DNA of 48,480 bases, from assembly GCA_029776225.1 (NCBI GenBank), contig JAKOTR010000018.1, positions 1 to 48,480 on the forward strand. Reading direction: 5' to 3'. Numbering within the stretch: the first letter of the stretch is position 1; every line of letters starts with the position of its first letter. The DNA comes from Acidobacteriota bacterium (GTDB lineage Bacteria; Acidobacteriota; Terriglobia; Bryobacterales; Bryobacteraceae). The notes under the pieces are model-generated. The model was given only the letters and a program-made list of their open reading frames with translations, had not been told where the DNA came from and did no database searches. Made by a program: the position numbers and the translations under genes. Of the stretch, positions 24,051 to 32,327 are shown piece after piece.

Positions 24051-26525
24051 CTACAGGGCTTCGGCGGAAGCCTGGTAGACGGCGTTCAGCACCAGCTTGA
24101 ACGTCCCGAAAGGCTGGCCTCTGAACTGCGGCCGGAAACCGTATAGGAGCACACGGCCCTCCCCGTGGCGCGCATCAACCAGGGCGCCTTTGCCTTGCAC
24201 GGATCTTTCCCCCGATAACCACCCGCTCGCCAGCAGGTTCGCTCCCGCGTAGCGCACTACCGTCCGCGTCTCGCGCTCGCCCGTGTTGTATTCCGGCAAC
24301 AACGTGATTTCGAAAGCGTAGCCGCCGGTGGAGAACAGCACCGTCTCCGACGGCATGCCGAACGCGACCGGGTGGCTGGAATCCACTACGGCCCGCAGCA
24401 GCGAGCCCGGGCAGTCGAAGCCGGTCACATTGCGCACCGGCAATCCGAAGAACCGGACCGGCAGCTCGGTAGCGGCATGGAACGCGATGAGGGTCCCGCC
24501 CTGCCTGACAAACAGGTCCAGCTCGCGCAGCCCCTCGACTCCGATCCCGCCGGTAAACTCCGGCCGCTGCCGCACCGGGTCGCTATCCTGCCTTCCGGTA
24601 CGTTCTCCCTCGCGCGTGCCGTGCAGGATCGAATCGGCCGACTGCGAAGCCAGAATGAGCGAATCGAAGCGTTCGCGCAGCCCACCCTTCCGGATATCGG
24701 CGTTGTGAACGATTGTGTAGGGGACGCGGTAGGTGTCGAGCAGCCACTGCGTCCAGCCCGTATCGATGTTGGCTGTCCACGGCACGTAGAGGGCCACCCG
24801 CGGACGCCTCAGCCGGTACGCCGCCCCGGCGCTTTCTCCGGCGATGAACGCGCCACTGGCCGTCCGGCAGACCGTCTCTCCGCGCGCGAGCGCGTCCGCC
24901 ACCGCGAGAAAGGAAACGTTCTGGCGATAGTCGAGCTGCGGCGCCGGCGATTGGATCTCTGCCACGCGTTCGAGCGCCGCTTCGAACAACGCGTCGATCC
25001 GGTCCACGGCAACGCCCATTTGCATGCTCAGCGTCCAGCCCGCGACGTCGTACGGCCGCCTGGCGGCGCCGCTCGCGCCCGTGCGGAGATCGGGGTACTT
25101 CTGCGGTTCGAGCAGGTCCATCAGATAACCGCGGAACGGCTGGGCGGCGAGCAAGACCCAGGTTCCCGCCGGATACGTTTTGCCTTGCGCCTGGAACTCC
25201 GCTTTCGCGCGGTGCACTTGGATCCCGCCGGCGTGCAGCCGCCTGAGCATTTCGAGCGCGCTCGAAACGTCCCATTGCTCAGGCGGCACGACATAGGCGT
25301 ATGGCTTCCCTTTGCGTCCCGCGTCGATCGACGCGCGAGCCATCTCGTACGCCTTCCAGAGATAGTGGGCGGGACGAGACGAGGCGAGATCGAGGATGGC
25401 AAAGTCCGCCGTCAGCATGTATTCCACTGCGTCGCGCAGCCGCCACAGCCCGCCCCGCCACGGAAGCGGGTAGAAGATGCTCGGCTCGCGCGTTGGCAGT
25501 CCCGAGGAGAACCGCTCCGGCAGATCGCTTTCCTTGTACTCGTGCGGCGTGGAATAGCCATAGCCGGCGGTCTCGGTGAGGATGCCGTGCATGTTGTGGA
25601 AAATGGGCGCGGACCGCAAGCCGCCGTCCCACCACGCGTCGAAGCCGGCGTATGAGAGGGCGCCCGGCTTGTTTTCCCGGGCGAAGCGTTCGCTCATCGC
25701 CGCGCCGATCTGGTTGATGCCCGTAATTACGGCGGGGTGAATGTGCGGATTCAGCGGATCGGCGTACGGCGGCAGGAAGATGCGCGCGGGGAATGGCGGG
25801 GTCTGGTGCTGGTTGTAGACGATCTGCGGGAACCACTCCTGAAACAGCACGCGGGCAACGTTGCGCGTTTCCTGGAGGTTGAGCATGAAGTAGTCGCGGT
25901 TATTGTCGTGCCCGGCGTACGCCTGGTAAAGCCACGGCAGCGGCGCCAGTTCATACTCAGTTCCTACGTTGCGGCGATACCATTCCGCAACCATGTCCAG
26001 CCCGTCGGGGTTGATGACCGGGACTTGCAGCACGATGACGTTCCGGCGGATTCGCTCTGTTTCTTCGTCCTCGCCGGTCAGCAGCCGGTAGGCCAGCAAG
26101 GGAGCGTGCTGCGCGGGCGCCACCTCGTTGGCGTGCATGCCGGAATCGATCCAGACGATCGCCTTTCCCTTGGCCGCGAGCCGGCGCGCTTCCTCGGGCG
26201 TTGGTTCGCCCAGCGCGAGGCGGCGGCTAATCTCGCGGTAGCGGTCCGCGTTCTTGAGGTTTTCCTCCGAGGAAATCAGCGCCAGCAGCATCGGCCTGCC
26301 GTTGGAGCTTTTCCCGAACTCCACCAGGCGTATGCGGCCGTTGGCCTGCGCCAGTTTCTGAAAGTAGCTGGAGATTTGCCGGTAGTCGGCCAGCTTGTAA
26401 TCGTCGCCCGGGGTAAAGCCGAAGTGCTCCTGCGGCGTGGGGACCGCCGCCGCCCGGCTCAGCGGCGCAGCCAGACATACCGCCGCGTAGACTGCGATGA
26501 ATATTCTAAGCGCGGGTCTGCCCAT
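24051..26525 (-). CDS. Exported M14-family zinc carboxypeptidase
   Basis: The 824-residue protein has a signal peptide (ALRIFIAVYAAVCLAAPLSR) and an N-terminal M14 domain. Zinc ligands are His131 and Glu134 in SGMHANEVA and probably His240 in VYNQHQTPP; the catalytic Glu is probably Glu319 in GILTETAGYG. About 450 further residues include a domain resembling the glutamine-amidotransferase fold (GGTLIAFHAATELPV, NVTGFDCPG) with no obvious catalytic Cys. This architecture is common in acidobacterial and Bacteroidetes periplasmic peptidases. It should trim peptides outside the cytoplasm. The Shine-Dalgarno is weak. It is a single gene, divergent from the NTF2-like gene. Confidence 0.92.
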   Translation of the reverse strand: MGRPALRIFIAVYAAVCLAAPLSRAAAVPTPQEHFGFTPGDDYKLADYRQISSYFQKLAQANGRIRLVEFGKSSNGRPMLLALISSEENLKNADRYREISRRLALGEPTPEEARRLAAKGKAIVWIDSGMHANEVAPAQHAPLLAYRLLTGEDEETERIRRNVIVLQVPVINPDGLDMVAEWYRRNVGTEYELAPLPWLYQAYAGHDNNRDYFMLNLQETRNVARVLFQEWFPQIVYNQHQTPPFPARIFLPPYADPLNPHIHPAVITGINQIGAAMSERFARENKPGALSYAGFDAWWDGGLRSAPIFHNMHGILTETAGYGYSTPHEYKESDLPERFSSGLPTREPSIFYPLPWRGGLWRLRDAVEYMLTADFAILDLASSRPAHYLWKAYEMARASIDAGRKGKPYAYVVPPEQWDVSSALEMLRRLHAGGIQVHRAKAEFQAQGKTYPAGTWVLLAAQPFRGYLMDLLEPQKYPDLRTGASGAARRPYDVAGWTLSMQMGVAVDRIDALFEAALERVAEIQSPAPQLDYRQNVSFLAVADALARGETVCRTASGAFIAGESAGAAYRLRRPRVALYVPWTANIDTGWTQWLLDTYRVPYTIVHNADIRKGGLRERFDSLILASQSADSILHGTREGERTGRQDSDPVRQRPEFTGGIGVEGLRELDLFVRQGGTLIAFHAATELPVRFFGLPVRNVTGFDCPGSLLRAVVDSSHPVAFGMPSETVLFSTGGYAFEITLLPEYNTGERETRTVVRYAGANLLASGWLSGERSVQGKGALVDARHGEGRVLLYGFRPQFRGQPFGTFKLVLNAVYQASAEAL

Positions 26526-26623
26526 GGGATCTGGATAATTCCCTCAGTATACCCGAGCGCCTGTGTCCCTCCCTCCGGCTGTTGCCCTTGCCGATTATGA
26601 TGTGGGAAGGGAGGGGCACTGCT

Positions 26624-27070
26624 ATGAGCACACCGCAATCGCACCATCTTGACCCGAATTCCGAAGAGAAAGCGGTGCGGGCGGCGATCGAGAATCTCGC
26701 GGACGCCATGAACCGGTGCGATGCCGCCGCGTGCGCCGATTGCTTCACGGAAGACGGCGAGTACACCAGCGTGCTGGGAATGTACTCGCAGGGGCGCGAG
26801 GCGATTCGTTCCTTTCACGAGCAGTTGTTTGCCCCCGCTCAGATCCCGGGGATGCCGTCCTTCAGGAACGCCCTCCTCACGATCCGCGAGACGCGTGTGC
26901 GGCTGCTCCGCCCGGATGTGGCCACCGTGGACGTGCATTGGGGCCTGCTCGGCGCGGTGGGACCGGACGGGAAAGCCTGGCCCGAGCGGCGCGGCCTGCT
27001 GAACTGCGTCCTGGTGAAGGAGAGCGGCCAGTGGCTGGTCGCGGTATCCCACGACATGAATCTGCAGTAG
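26624..27070 (+). CDS. NTF2/SnoaL-like protein
   Basis: The 148-residue protein has the cone-shaped NTF2-like pattern: an N-terminal helix (EEKAVRAAIENLADAMNRCD), DCFTEDGEYTSVLGMYSQG, AIRSFHEQLF and a closing sheet ending in GQWLVAVSHDMN. Proteins of this family (a 'conserved hypothetical' SgcJ/EcaC-like group) bind small ligands or act as hydrolases or isomerases; function here is unassigned. The ATG at 26624 has GGGAGG ten bases upstream and is preferred to earlier ATGs at 26597 and 26600. Confidence 0.82.
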   Translation: MSTPQSHHLDPNSEEKAVRAAIENLADAMNRCDAAACADCFTEDGEYTSVLGMYSQGREAIRSFHEQLFAPAQIPGMPSFRNALLTIRETRVRLLRPDVATVDVHWGLLGAVGPDGKAWPERRGLLNCVLVKESGQWLVAVSHDMNLQ

Positions 27071-27132
27071 GGCTGTAGGGCGAGGTTCCGGGCCCGCAGT
27101 GTGGGCCTGTACCCTCCGGCTGCGCACCGCCG

Positions 27133-27178
27133 GTTCGTAAATAGCCCGTTCGTAAATATGGCCGCCGGGTCGCAAACA
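27133..27178 (+). repeat. Short iterated motif upstream of the carbamoylputrescine amidase gene
   Basis: GTTCGTAAATA occurs exactly twice (27133-27143 with one mismatch at its second base, and 27148-27158), with a degenerate third copy GGTCGCAAACA at 27168-27178. Spacings are 15 and 20 bases. The array lies directly ahead of the ATG at 27194 and might be a regulator-binding array. Confidence 0.4.
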
Positions 27179-27193
27179 TGAAAAAATCAGACT

Positions 27194-28084
27194 ATGGTTC
27201 AAAATGCGGATTCGAAGTTCCGGATTTCAGTGGTACAGATGGCCTGCTCGCTTGACCCGAACGAGAATATGGCGAAGGCCGAATGGCGAATCCGTGAAGC
27301 CGCGGGGCGCGGCGCGCAGGTGATCTGCCTTCAGGAGCTGTTTCGCACCCAGTACTTCTGCCAGGAGGAGAACGCGGAGTTGTTCGCGCTGGCGGAAACG
27401 ATCCCCGGGCCCACCACCACGCGTCTGGGCGCGCTTGCGAGCGAACTGAAGGTCGTGATCATCGCATCGCTCTTCGAGCGGCGGGCCCCCGGGCTTTACC
27501 ACAACACCGCCGTCGTGATCGGCGCCGAAGGCGAGATCCTCGGCATGTACCGCAAGATGCACATCCCGGACGATCCGCTCTATTACGAGAAGTTTTACTT
27601 CACCCCCGGCGACCTTGGTTTCCCCTCGTTCGATACTCCCTTCGGGCGCATTTCCGCGCTGGTGTGCTGGGACCAGTGGTATCCGGAAGCGGCCCGCGCG
27701 GCGGCGCTGCGCGGCGCCACGGTCATTTTCTACCCAACCGCCATCGGCTGGCACCCCTCGGAGAAGGCGACTCACGGCGCGGCCCAACTTGAAGCCTGGC
27801 GCACCATCCAGCGCTCGCACGCAGTCGCCAACGGAGTGTATGTGGCCGTGGCCAACCGGACCGGCTACGAGGGAACGCCCGAGCGCGGCATCGAGTTCTG
27901 GGGATCGTCGTTCATCGCCGGCCCGTTCGGACAGGTGATCGCCGAAGCGCCCACGGACCAGGAAGCCGTCCTGGTGGCCGAGTGCGACATCCACGAGATC
28001 GACCGTGTAAGGCGCAACTGGCCGTTTTTCCGGGACCGCCGCATCGATGCTTATTTCCCGCTGATGGAACGCTGGCTGGGCTGA
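27194..28084 (+). CDS. aguB: N-carbamoylputrescine amidase
   Basis: The 296-residue nitrilase-superfamily enzyme converts N-carbamoylputrescine to putrescine, CO2 and ammonia, the last step of the agmatine route to polyamines. The catalytic triad is Glu48 (CLQELFRTQYFCQ), Lys121 (YRKMHIPDDP) and Cys158 (LVCWDQWYPEAAR). The motifs RTQYFCQ and HIPDDPLYYEKFYF are characteristic of the AguB subgroup. Cytoplasmic; no agmatine deiminase (aguA) is visible in the window, so the upstream enzyme must lie elsewhere. No clear Shine-Dalgarno precedes the ATG. Confidence 0.94.
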   Translation: MVQNADSKFRISVVQMACSLDPNENMAKAEWRIREAAGRGAQVICLQELFRTQYFCQEENAELFALAETIPGPTTTRLGALASELKVVIIASLFERRAPGLYHNTAVVIGAEGEILGMYRKMHIPDDPLYYEKFYFTPGDLGFPSFDTPFGRISALVCWDQWYPEAARAAALRGATVIFYPTAIGWHPSEKATHGAAQLEAWRTIQRSHAVANGVYVAVANRTGYEGTPERGIEFWGSSFIAGPFGQVIAEAPTDQEAVLVAECDIHEIDRVRRNWPFFRDRRIDAYFPLMERWLG

Positions 28085-28125
28085 GGACGATCCGCGCGCG
28101 GGGCCGCTGCGTGTTTACCCCGCTA

Positions 28126-28154
28126 TTTACACCCGCAGTAAGTGAGAGTAGAAT
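28126..28154 (+). promoter_or_regulatory. Good sigma-70-type promoter ahead of a small orphan gene
   Basis: TTTACA (28126-28131) and TAGAAT (28149-28154) are separated by exactly 17 bp; each hexamer matches the consensus at five of six positions. Transcription would start near 28161, about 23 bases before the ATG at 28184. Confidence 0.5.
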
Positions 28155-28183
28155 GCTGTCTGGCCTCAGCCGGTGCAACTTAC

Positions 28184-28432
28184 ATGGTTCACTTAACCGG
28201 AGGCGCATCGTATGGCCTGCCAAGCAACCTTTGGTTAAAAGGCCTGACCAATCTCTCCATCCGGCCATTCAACCTTGCCGGTGTTTACGGCTACGACATC
28301 AGGGGCGAAACGGACACTGGGCAACGCGCCCGCTGGGTCTTTTGCATCTACACGGGCGTGCAGTACCGGGCCGTTGATGCTGCAACGGCGAAGATTTTTG
28401 ACTCCATGATCGACCGGATGTGCTATGAGTGA
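28184..28432 (+). CDS. Small hypothetical protein
   Basis: The 82-residue product (MVHLTGGASYGLPSNLWLKG ... FDSMIDRMCYE) matches no family I recognise. It has an aromatic and glycine-rich middle (NLAGVYGYDIRG, WVFCIYTGVQY) and two Cys residues. No signal peptide or membrane helix is evident. Support comes from the well-formed promoter just upstream. A longer frame from GTG at 28142 would begin before the predicted transcript start. It converges on topA with 66 bp between stops. Whether it is expressed is uncertain. Confidence 0.45.
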   Translation: MVHLTGGASYGLPSNLWLKGLTNLSIRPFNLAGVYGYDIRGETDTGQRARWVFCIYTGVQYRAVDAATAKIFDSMIDRMCYE

Positions 28433-28498
28433 TCAACTCCCGTACGGAGTCGGAAAATGGGCCGAACACCGGCGCCTCAGGCCGCCCCCCGCTTCCCG

Positions 28499-30934
28499 TC
28501 ACCCGCTGACCACCGCCTGGGCGTCCGCCAGTTCGCGCTTGTACTTGCACTCGGCGTTCGGGCACTGCGCCACGTGGCCGGATTTCAGCCACTTTTCCAG
28601 GAGGTACGGGCTGCCGCACTGCGGGCACTTCTCGTTCATCGGCTTTGACCACGCCACGAAGTTGCAGTCCGGGTAACGGTTGCATCCGTAGAAGGTCTTG
28701 CCGCGGCGCGAGCGGCGCTCGATCAGTTCGCCCTCGCCGCACTCCGGGCACTTCACGCCGATTAGCTTCTGCTTGACGTACTTACAGGTGGGATAGTTGC
28801 TGCACGCGGTGAACTCGCCGAAACGGCCGTACTTCAGCACAAGCTGGCTCGAGCACTGCGGGCACTTCTCGTCCAGCAACTGGTCCGGTTTCTTCTCCTC
28901 CCCGCCGAGCCGCTTGGTGGTCTTGCAGTCCGGATATCCCGAACACGCATAGAAGGCGCCGAACCGCCCGCGCTTGAGCACCATCGGGCGTCCGCAGTTC
29001 TCGCAGTATTCCTCGTCGGACTGATCGGTCAGGTTCGCGCTGTCCACGTCGGGCAAATCCACCACCAGTTCGCGCGTGTTCGTGCACTCCGGATATCCGC
29101 TGCACCCGATGAAACTGCCGTGGCGTCCCCACTTGATCACCATCGGCTTTCCGCACTTGTCGCACATCAAGCCAGTGGGTTTCTCCATCCGCTTGATGTC
29201 CTCCATGTGCTCCTCGGCGTGCTCCAGATCCTGCTTGAATTTCTCGTAGAACTCGCTGATGGTCTGCCGCCAGTCGACCTTGCCTTCCTCGATTTCGTCC
29301 AGCTCGCCTTCCATCCGCGCCGTGTAGCTGATGTCGAAGATGTTGTTGAAGCTGGCCACGAGCAGGTCGTTCACCACCATTCCGAGTTCGGTGGGGACAA
29401 ACCGCCCTCCCTCCTTCTTGACGTAGCCGCGCTCCTGGATGGTGGAAATAATCGACGCGTAAGTCGAGGGCCGGCCCACGCCGTCGGCTTCGAGTTTCTT
29501 CACCAGCGTGGCTTCGTTGTAGCGCGGCGGCGGCTCGGTGAAGTGCTGCTCGGGATCGATCGAGCGGAGCTTGAGCGTTTCGCCCTCTTGCACTGCCGGG
29601 AGCTTGTGCTTCAGCTCCTCGTCTTCCTCGTCCTTCTGGTCCTTGCCTTCCTCGTAAACCTTCAGGAAGCCGTCGAACTTGGGCACGGAACCGGTGGCGC
29701 GGAACAGGTACTCGGCGCCGTCCTTCCCCTTGGCGGAAACCTCCACAGTGGTCGAATCGAAGACGGCGGGCATCATCTGCGAAGCGATGAACCGCCTCCA
29801 GATCAGCCGGTAGAGTTTCAGTTCGTCCTCGGCCAGGTATTTTTCGATGGACTCCGGCGTGTAGGCCACCGAGGTCGGCCGGATGGCTTCGTGCGCGTCC
29901 TGTGCGTCCTTCTTGCTGCGGTACGTGTTGGGCGTTTCCGGCAGATACTCCGCGCCGAACGTTTTTGCGATGAATTCGCGCGCTTCCTGCACGGCATCGT
30001 TGGAAACGCGCGTGGAGTCGGTGCGCATGTAGGTGATCAGGCCGGTGGGGCCTTCCTTGCCAAGCGGAATGCCTTCGTAAAGGCGCTGCGCCAGGGCCAT
30101 CGTGCGCTTCACGCTGAAACGCAGTTTGCGCGCCGCCTCCTGCTGAAGCGTGGAGGTGATGAACGGCGGAACGGGATTCCGCCGCTTCTCCCGAACGACA
30201 ACCGACTTGACGATGAACGTCGCATCGGAGAACTGTTCGATCAAAGCATCGGCGGCGGCCTGGTTCGGGATCTCGACCGTCTCGTCGTTGCGCTTGACGA
30301 GGCGCGCGCCCAGCAGCGGCGGTTTTTTCGCCGCGAGGTTTACGTCGATCGTCCAGTACTCTTGCTTTACGAACTGCCGGATCTCGCGTTCGCGCTCGAC
30401 GATCAGGCGGACCGCAACAGTCTGCACACGCCCTGCCGAGAGGCCGCGCCGCACTTTGTCCCAAAGCAGCGGAGAAATCTTGTATCCCACCAAACGGTCG
30501 AGCACGCGCCGCGCCTGCTGAGCCTCCACCAGGTTCATATCCACGTCGCCGGGACGCTCAAACGCCTGGCGGATGGCCTTGGCCGTGATCTCGTTGAACA
30601 TCACGCGGTAAACCGGCGGCCCGCCGTTCTTCCGCCCCTCGAGTTCTTCCTTGAGGTGATAGCAGATCGCTTCGCCTTCGCGGTCAGGGTCCGCCGCAAG
30701 GTAAATGGCTTCGGAATTCTTCGCCGCGCGTTTCAGTTCCTGCAGGAGCTTCTTCTTACCTTCGATGATGGTGTAGGTCGGCTGAAAACCGTTGTCGATG
30801 TCGACAGCCAGGTCCTTCTTAGGAAGGTCCTTCACGTGGCCGAGCGACGCCTTGACAACGAAACCCTTGCCCAGGTATCTCCCAATTGTTTTCGCCTTCG
30901 CCGGAGATTCGACGATGACTAAAGAATTCGCCAT
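28499..30934 (-). CDS. topA: DNA topoisomerase I with five C-terminal zinc fingers
   Basis: The 811-residue type IA topoisomerase relaxes negative supercoils. The Toprim domain has VIVESPAKAKTIGRYLG and the acidic ADPDREGE (81-88). The active-site Tyr is Tyr302 in GLITYMRTDSTR. The C-terminus holds five four-Cys zinc modules (beginning CDKCGKPM, CENCGRPM, CPQCSSQL, CPECGEGE and CPQCGSPY), more than the three of the E. coli enzyme. An acidic insert (KDQKDEEDEELKH) lies before the zinc region. No clear Shine-Dalgarno precedes the ATG. It follows dprA by 78 bp; dprA-topA is a frequent bacterial order. Confidence 0.97.
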   Translation of the reverse strand: MANSLVIVESPAKAKTIGRYLGKGFVVKASLGHVKDLPKKDLAVDIDNGFQPTYTIIEGKKKLLQELKRAAKNSEAIYLAADPDREGEAICYHLKEELEGRKNGGPPVYRVMFNEITAKAIRQAFERPGDVDMNLVEAQQARRVLDRLVGYKISPLLWDKVRRGLSAGRVQTVAVRLIVEREREIRQFVKQEYWTIDVNLAAKKPPLLGARLVKRNDETVEIPNQAAADALIEQFSDATFIVKSVVVREKRRNPVPPFITSTLQQEAARKLRFSVKRTMALAQRLYEGIPLGKEGPTGLITYMRTDSTRVSNDAVQEAREFIAKTFGAEYLPETPNTYRSKKDAQDAHEAIRPTSVAYTPESIEKYLAEDELKLYRLIWRRFIASQMMPAVFDSTTVEVSAKGKDGAEYLFRATGSVPKFDGFLKVYEEGKDQKDEEDEELKHKLPAVQEGETLKLRSIDPEQHFTEPPPRYNEATLVKKLEADGVGRPSTYASIISTIQERGYVKKEGGRFVPTELGMVVNDLLVASFNNIFDISYTARMEGELDEIEEGKVDWRQTISEFYEKFKQDLEHAEEHMEDIKRMEKPTGLMCDKCGKPMVIKWGRHGSFIGCSGYPECTNTRELVVDLPDVDSANLTDQSDEEYCENCGRPMVLKRGRFGAFYACSGYPDCKTTKRLGGEEKKPDQLLDEKCPQCSSQLVLKYGRFGEFTACSNYPTCKYVKQKLIGVKCPECGEGELIERRSRRGKTFYGCNRYPDCNFVAWSKPMNEKCPQCGSPYLLEKWLKSGHVAQCPNAECKYKRELADAQAVVSG

Positions 30935-31012
30935 ACAAAATTGATGTTCACCATCAGATGACCGGCGCCATTTGGAGACAAACCACAGTTGGCCGGTTCC
31001 GGAATGGGATTC

Positions 31013-32179
31013 TCACCACACTTTAGCAAAATTCTTTCCGGGAAGCTGCCGGACCACTCCGAGCAACTCCAGTTCAAAGAGGGCCGCGATGACTTCGGAA
31101 GACGAAACATCTTCGGCACGTTCCAGTAAATCGTCGATGTGCGTTGCGGTCTCAACCTTAAGAAGACCAAGAATTTTGCGTGCGATGGGACTCAGGTTTT
31201 CCCCGGTGTTCGACGCCTGCTGCTCCCCGCCGGTTTCGTCGCTGCCGCCAAAAAGGCGCCCCTGTTTGCGCTCGGCCAGCAGACGGCGCTCCTCGGCGGG
31301 CAGTTCCTCCACCACGTCGTTCCAGTCCTGGACAAGCTTGGCGCCTTGCTTTATCAACAGGTTGGGCCCCCAGCTCATTTTTGAGACTATGCTGCCGGGC
31401 ACGGCAAACACTTCCCTGCCCTGATCCAGAGCCAGCCTTGCGGTGATTGCGGATCCGCTGTACTGCGCGCCCTCTGTAACCAGCACTCCCAGGCTGAGGC
31501 CGCTGATGATGCGGTTCCGGATCGGAAAATTCTGCGGGTACGCAGGAGCGCCCATCGGAAATTCGGAGATGATAAGGCCTCTGGAAGCGATCTCGGCGGC
31601 AAGCCTCCGGTTTTCCGAGGGGTAAACCACATCGACTCCGCAACCGAGAACGGCGATTGTGTCGCCTCCGGCGGCCAGGGCGCCGCGATGAGCCGCCGTG
31701 TCCACCCCGCGCGCCATTCCGCTCACGATCGTCAGGCCCGCGCGGGCCAGATCGCCGCTGAGCCGCTCTGTGACGTTCAGTCCGTAAGGCGTGGGACGCC
31801 GCGTCCCGACAATGCCCAGGCACAAGGAATTCAGCAGCTCCGTGCGGCCCCGGGCGAACAACACGATCGGAGGATCGAAGATCTCTCTCAGCCTTGCCGG
31901 GTAGCGCGGATCCGCCAGCGTCACCAAAACGGCTCCGGCTTGCAGCATTTTCTCCTGCTGCGCTGCGGCGTCTTCATACGAGCAGCCGCTGGCGATGCTC
32001 TGCGCCACGCTGCCTGCGATGCCGCTCGCTTCCAGTTCCGTTCGGGAAGCGCGCAGCACCTCCCGGGGCGTGCGGAATCTCGCCAGGAGCTTTCCGGCGG
32101 TCCGCGCTCCCAGGCCAGGAACCAGCGTCAGGGCAAGCCAGTCGAGTTCTTCTTCACGGGTGAGCGTCGAGACGGTCAT
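31013..32179 (-). CDS. dprA: DNA-processing protein DprA
   Basis: The 388-residue protein loads RecA on incoming single-stranded DNA during transformation. An N-terminal helix-hairpin-helix region (LALTLVPGLGARTAGKLL) is followed by the Rossmann-like DprA/Smf core (LGIVGTRRPTPYG, GLTIVSGMARGVDTAAHRGAL, TIAVLGCGVDVVYP, VFAVPGSI). A C-terminal winged-helix-like segment (ARKILGLLKVETATHIDDLL) completes it. It is complete and intact, which hints at natural transformability along with cinA nearby. It is divergent from rimO. Confidence 0.95.
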   Translation of the reverse strand: MTVSTLTREEELDWLALTLVPGLGARTAGKLLARFRTPREVLRASRTELEASGIAGSVAQSIASGCSYEDAAAQQEKMLQAGAVLVTLADPRYPARLREIFDPPIVLFARGRTELLNSLCLGIVGTRRPTPYGLNVTERLSGDLARAGLTIVSGMARGVDTAAHRGALAAGGDTIAVLGCGVDVVYPSENRRLAAEIASRGLIISEFPMGAPAYPQNFPIRNRIISGLSLGVLVTEGAQYSGSAITARLALDQGREVFAVPGSIVSKMSWGPNLLIKQGAKLVQDWNDVVEELPAEERRLLAERKQGRLFGGSDETGGEQQASNTGENLSPIARKILGLLKVETATHIDDLLERAEDVSSSEVIAALFELELLGVVRQLPGKNFAKVW

Positions 32180-32327
32180 GGTGTTTACAGACTACGTGCG
32201 CTTTGCAAAAAAGGATTCTCACGCAACTTCGGGATTATCCGCTCCGCCCCCGGAAGCCGGAATGCCGCTCCGCGGTTGCCGGCGTAGCCTGCTTCCGAAT
32301 CCAGTTGCTATCCTGGGAGTTATACCC

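Noticed and set aside
29120-30922. 600-codon plus-strand frame opposite topA
   Set aside because: Shadow of topA; composition typical of antisense frames and no start signal.
32262-32327. Longer rimO start at ATG 32262
   Set aside because: It would add 22 residues not typical of RimO and has a poorer ribosome-binding site than the TTG at 32328.
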